Part shown: positions 35,375 to 38,296 of the stretch, one piece after another | Position numbering within the stretch: the first letter of the stretch is position 1 | Layout: each line of letters starts with the position of its first letter | Notes under the pieces: model-generated | Told to the model about the DNA's origin: nothing | Seen by the model: the letters and a program-made list of their open reading frames with translations, nothing else | Database searches by the model: none | NCBI GenBank assembly: GCA_902564265.1 | Contig: CACFAI010000007.1 | Location: 1 to 38,296 of the forward strand | Direction of reading: 5' to 3' | DNA length: 38,296 bases | Source: an uncultured Pelagibacteraceae bacterium | Lineage (GTDB): Bacteria > Pseudomonadota > Alphaproteobacteria > Pelagibacterales > Pelagibacteraceae | Program-made: the position numbers and the translations under genes

Positions 35375-38046
35375 TGAACAAATTTGTTTTTAATTTTAAA
35401 TCTAAAAAAATAAAAAAAATTAAGAATCCAAAGTTTATCTTAGGTGGCAAAGGAGCAAATCTAGCTCAAATGGGAAAACTTGGTTTACCCGTACCGCCAG
35501 GATTTACAATTTCTACAGATGTCTGTGAAATGTTTTATAAAAATAATAAAAGACTTAATACAAAACTAGTCAAATCTATTAATCAGGAACTAAAACAAAT
35601 TGAGAAAGAATGTGGAAAAAAATTTGGTGATTTAGAAAATCCATTATTAGTTTCAGTAAGGTCAGGCGCAAGAGTTTCAATGCCTGGGATGATGGACACA
35701 ATCTTAAATTTAGGTTTAAATGATGATACAGTTAAAGCTCTTGCAAAAAAAACAACTAATATGAGGTTTGCAAAAGACAGCTACAGAAGATTCATTCAAA
35801 TGTATTCTAATGTGGTGCTTGGAGTAGAAAGTTACTACTTTGAAGAATTAATTGAAAATTACAAATTAACAAAAGGCGTTTTGTTAGATACTGATCTAGA
35901 TGAAAATGATTGGGACGGTCTTATTAAAGATTTTAAGGACGTTGTTAAAGAAAAAACTAAAAAACAATTTCCACAAGATGTTCATGAACAATTGTTTGGA
36001 GCTATTTCAGCAGTTTTTTTATCATGGGAAAGTAACAGAGCAAAAGTTTATAGAAAGTTAAATCAAATACCCTCCGCATGGGGAACAGCCGTTAACGTTC
36101 AATCAATGGTTTTTGGAAATATGGGTAACGATTGTGCAACTGGTGTTGTTTTTACTAGAAACCCATCAAATGGAAAAAATGAAATTTATGGAGAATATCT
36201 TATTAATGCTCAAGGGGAGGATGTGGTAGCAGGCACAAGAACTCCAAATTATATAACAAAAAAAGCTAACAAAGATTCAAACTCAAAAGGTAAATCAATG
36301 GAAGAGGCTATGCCAAAAGTTTATATCCAACTTAAAAAAATTCTTAAACTTTTAGAAAAATATTACAAAGATATGCAAGATGTAGAATTCACTGTAGAAA
36401 ATTCTAAACTTTGGATGCTTCAAACAAGATCTGGAAAAAGAACAGCGAAATCTGCCGTAAAAATAGCTGTAGATATGGTCAAAGAAAAATTAATAACAAA
36501 AAAAGAGGCAGTTTTAAGAGTCGATCCTAATACTTTAGAAACACTTCTACATCCAACATTAGACGAAACAAAAGAAGTAAATACTATTGCAAAAGGCTTG
36601 CCCGCGTCTCCAGGTGCAACAAGTGGAAAAGTTGTTTTTTCATCTGACGAAGCGGAGAGATTAAATGGGATGATGCAAGATACAATACTTGTGAGAGTAG
36701 AAACTTCACCAGAGGATATCCATGGTATGCATGCTGCGAAAGGTATTTTAACTGCTCGTGGAGGAATGACCAGTCATGCTGCCGTTGTTGCGAGAGGGAT
36801 GGGAAGACCATGTGTTTCAGGATCAAGTGAGATAGATATTAATTATGAGCAAAAAATATTCAGAACTTCTTCAAACGTAGAAGTAAAAGAGGGAGATGTG
36901 ATTACAATTGACGGATCCACAGGAAGAGTAATTTTAGACAAAGTTCCAACATTAAAGCCAGAGATCTCTGGTGATTTCTCAAAATTAATGAGTTGGGCTG
37001 ACAGTTACAGAAAATTAAAAGTAAGAACAAACTCCGAGACCCCTCTTGACACAAAAACAGCAAGAGAATTTGGAGCTGAGGGTATTGGTCTTTGTAGGAC
37101 TGAGCATATGTTTTTTGATGAGGATAGAATCTTGTCTGTTAGGGAAATGATCTTATCAAAAACTATTGAAGACAGAAACAATGCTTTAGCAAAATTGTTA
37201 CCCCATCAAAAAAATGACTTTATAAAAATTTTTGAAATCATGAGTGGTCTTCCGGTAACGGTTAGATTGCTTGATCCACCTTTACATGAATTTTTACCTA
37301 AAAATGACAAAGAAATAGGAGATTTAAGCACAGTCACAGGTTTAAACGCTTATGAAATAAGATCTAGGACCGAAGAATTGCATGAACATAATCCAATGCT
37401 TGGGCATAGAGGGTGTAGATTAGGTATTTCTTTTCCAGAAATTTACGAAATGCAATGTAGAGCAATTTTTGAGGCTTTGGTGGAATGTAAAAAAAAGAAA
37501 CTGAAGTCTACAATGCCAGAAATAATGATACCTCTTGTATCAACAGAGGCAGAAATCAAGATTATGAAAGATTTAGTAATTAGAGTTGCCAAAAAAGTTC
37601 AAGATGAAAACAATACTAAAATAAGTTTCTTGGTAGGAACCATGATTGAACTTCCAAGAGCAGCAATCAAAGCTAAAGATATAGCAAAACATGCTGAATT
37701 TTTTAGTTTTGGTACTAACGATTTAACACAAACGACATTTGGTATTAGCAGGGATGATAGCGGAAAATTTTTAAACGATTATATTGAAAATAAGATATTT
37801 GACATTGATCCCTTTGTTTCTATAGATGAAGGTGTAGGAGACTTAATTGAAATAGCGACATTAAAAGGTAGAAAACAAAATAAAAAAATTAAACTTGGAA
37901 TTTGTGGTGAGCATGGCGGAGATCCAAAAAGTATAAGTTTTTGTTCTAAAACAGGGTTGAATTATGTTTCTTGTTCACCTTATAGAGTTCCAGTCGCGCG
38001 TTTAGCAGCTGCCCAGGCTGAGCTAAAAAATAGAAAAATTACCTAG
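35374..38046 (+). CDS. ppdK: Pyruvate, phosphate dikinase
   Basis: Interconverts PEP + AMP + PPi and pyruvate + ATP + Pi, so it can serve gluconeogenesis or PPi-saving glycolysis. The 890 residues have the ATP-grasp domain at about 1-345 (GGKGANLAQMGKLGLPVPPGF, VSVRSGARVSMPGMMDTILN). The phosphohistidine domain has GGMTSHAAVVARGMGRP with His468. The PEP/pyruvate barrel has GIGLCRTEHMFF, GTMIELPRAA, SFGTNDLTQTTFG and the proton donor Cys844 in GICGEHGGDP. Its start overlaps glyS by one base. The glyQ-glyS-ppdK order is common in alphaproteobacteria. No intrinsic terminator follows. Confidence 0.97.
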   Translation: MNKFVFNFKSKKIKKIKNPKFILGGKGANLAQMGKLGLPVPPGFTISTDVCEMFYKNNKRLNTKLVKSINQELKQIEKECGKKFGDLENPLLVSVRSGARVSMPGMMDTILNLGLNDDTVKALAKKTTNMRFAKDSYRRFIQMYSNVVLGVESYYFEELIENYKLTKGVLLDTDLDENDWDGLIKDFKDVVKEKTKKQFPQDVHEQLFGAISAVFLSWESNRAKVYRKLNQIPSAWGTAVNVQSMVFGNMGNDCATGVVFTRNPSNGKNEIYGEYLINAQGEDVVAGTRTPNYITKKANKDSNSKGKSMEEAMPKVYIQLKKILKLLEKYYKDMQDVEFTVENSKLWMLQTRSGKRTAKSAVKIAVDMVKEKLITKKEAVLRVDPNTLETLLHPTLDETKEVNTIAKGLPASPGATSGKVVFSSDEAERLNGMMQDTILVRVETSPEDIHGMHAAKGILTARGGMTSHAAVVARGMGRPCVSGSSEIDINYEQKIFRTSSNVEVKEGDVITIDGSTGRVILDKVPTLKPEISGDFSKLMSWADSYRKLKVRTNSETPLDTKTAREFGAEGIGLCRTEHMFFDEDRILSVREMILSKTIEDRNNALAKLLPHQKNDFIKIFEIMSGLPVTVRLLDPPLHEFLPKNDKEIGDLSTVTGLNAYEIRSRTEELHEHNPMLGHRGCRLGISFPEIYEMQCRAIFEALVECKKKKLKSTMPEIMIPLVSTEAEIKIMKDLVIRVAKKVQDENNTKISFLVGTMIELPRAAIKAKDIAKHAEFFSFGTNDLTQTTFGISRDDSGKFLNDYIENKIFDIDPFVSIDEGVGDLIEIATLKGRKQNKKIKLGICGEHGGDPKSISFCSKTGLNYVSCSPYRVPVARLAAAQAELKNRKIT

Positions 38047-38202
38047 TGAAACAAATATCTCTTAAGTTGTAATATCGTTTTAAGCACGTTTTTGTAGCTG
38101 AATAATTGAATTAAACTCAAAAAGTACATCAAAGAGCCATTTAAGAAGATTTTTGATTTGATTTTAAGGGCGCATTAAGTATTTTTTAGTATTATAGCTT
38201 TT
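38047..38202. other. 156-base gap without a clear gene
   Basis: The longest gene-free stretch in the window. No strong hairpin with a T-run, tRNA or convincing ORF is visible on either strand. A loose promoter-like pair, TTGATT at 38158-38163 and TATTTT at 38180-38185 (16 bases apart), points towards the small ORF at 38203. Confidence 0.4.
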
Positions 38203-38296
38203 ATGAATTTTATACTAATAATAGCTGCAATTTTTATAGTCACAGAAACTATTAACCCTAAAAATGACGACGGGAAAGATATCCAAAAAAAGGAAG
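38203..38296 (+). CDS. Hypothetical small protein, partial at window end
   Basis: An ATG opens a frame that stays open for 31 codons to the window edge. The N-terminus MNFILIIAAIFIVTETIN is hydrophobic, like a signal peptide or membrane anchor, and is followed by a polar lysine/aspartate-rich stretch (PKNDDGKDIQKKE). No family is recognised. There is no clear ribosome binding site, but few genes here have one. It could be a short secreted or membrane protein, or chance; the sequence beyond the edge would tell. Confidence 0.4.
   Translation, partial: MNFILIIAAIFIVTETINPKNDDGKDIQKKE

Noticed and set aside
38044-38129. 28-codon minus-strand frame after ppdK (starts MYFLSLIQLF)
   Set aside because: Too short, no ribosome binding site or homology, and its stop overlaps the ppdK end; expected by chance in AT-rich DNA.

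Overview
The window is a gene-dense, very AT-rich stretch of a free-living bacterial chromosome. It most likely comes from a SAR11-type (Pelagibacterales) alphaproteobacterium. The alphaproteobacterial signs are the gene order yebC-ruvC-tolQRAB-pal-cpoB-tilS-ftsH-folP-glmM, tkt-gap-pgk-fba-thiE, rpoH next to rluD, and glyQ-glyS-ppdK. The SAR11 signs are low GC (about 30% by eye), lysine/asparagine-rich proteins, almost no intergenic DNA and many overlapping start and stop codons. No mobile element, prophage, CRISPR array or rRNA was seen.

Layout: (1) 1-5506, minus strand: tkt-gap-pgk-fba-thiE, a lower-glycolysis/gluconeogenesis and pentose-phosphate operon ending in thiamine phosphate synthase, which is cut by the window edge. 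(2) 5557-8875, plus: a short coiled-coil gene, zapA, 5-formyl-THF cyclo-ligase, a YmdB-type phosphoesterase, yebC and a RuvC-like resolvase. (3) 8932-13803, plus: the complete Tol-Pal envelope system (tolQ, tolR, tolA, tolB, pal, cpoB), with the window's one clear intrinsic terminator after pal. (4) 13763-21289, plus: tilS, ftsH, folP, glmM, thiD, purA. (5) 21286-25749, minus: rpoH, rluD, an ABC-2 exporter pair and a Sua5-type tRNA t6A enzyme, with one tRNA-Arg on the plus strand. (6) 25770-28769, plus: xseB-ispA-dxs. (7) 28766-31520: aroC (minus), pdxH (plus), long-chain polyprenyl synthase (minus). (8) 31632-38046, plus: S49 peptidase, glyQ, glyS, ppdK. A partial small ORF runs off the right end.

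Links between genes: thiE and thiD belong to thiamine synthesis and salvage, and thiamine diphosphate is the cofactor of the transketolase and DXP synthase encoded here. ispA, dxs and the long-chain synthase form an isoprenoid/quinone set. PPDK joins fba-pgk-gap in reversible carbon flow. RpoH and FtsH form the classical heat-shock control loop.

I found no unmistakable new multi-gene system. The items most worth a second look are a phage/MOC1-like resolvase in the ruvC position with ruvA and ruvB missing, three convergent gene pairs that each share one TTAA as stop codon on both strands, and a pair of divergent promoters with abutting -35 boxes at 31533-31591.
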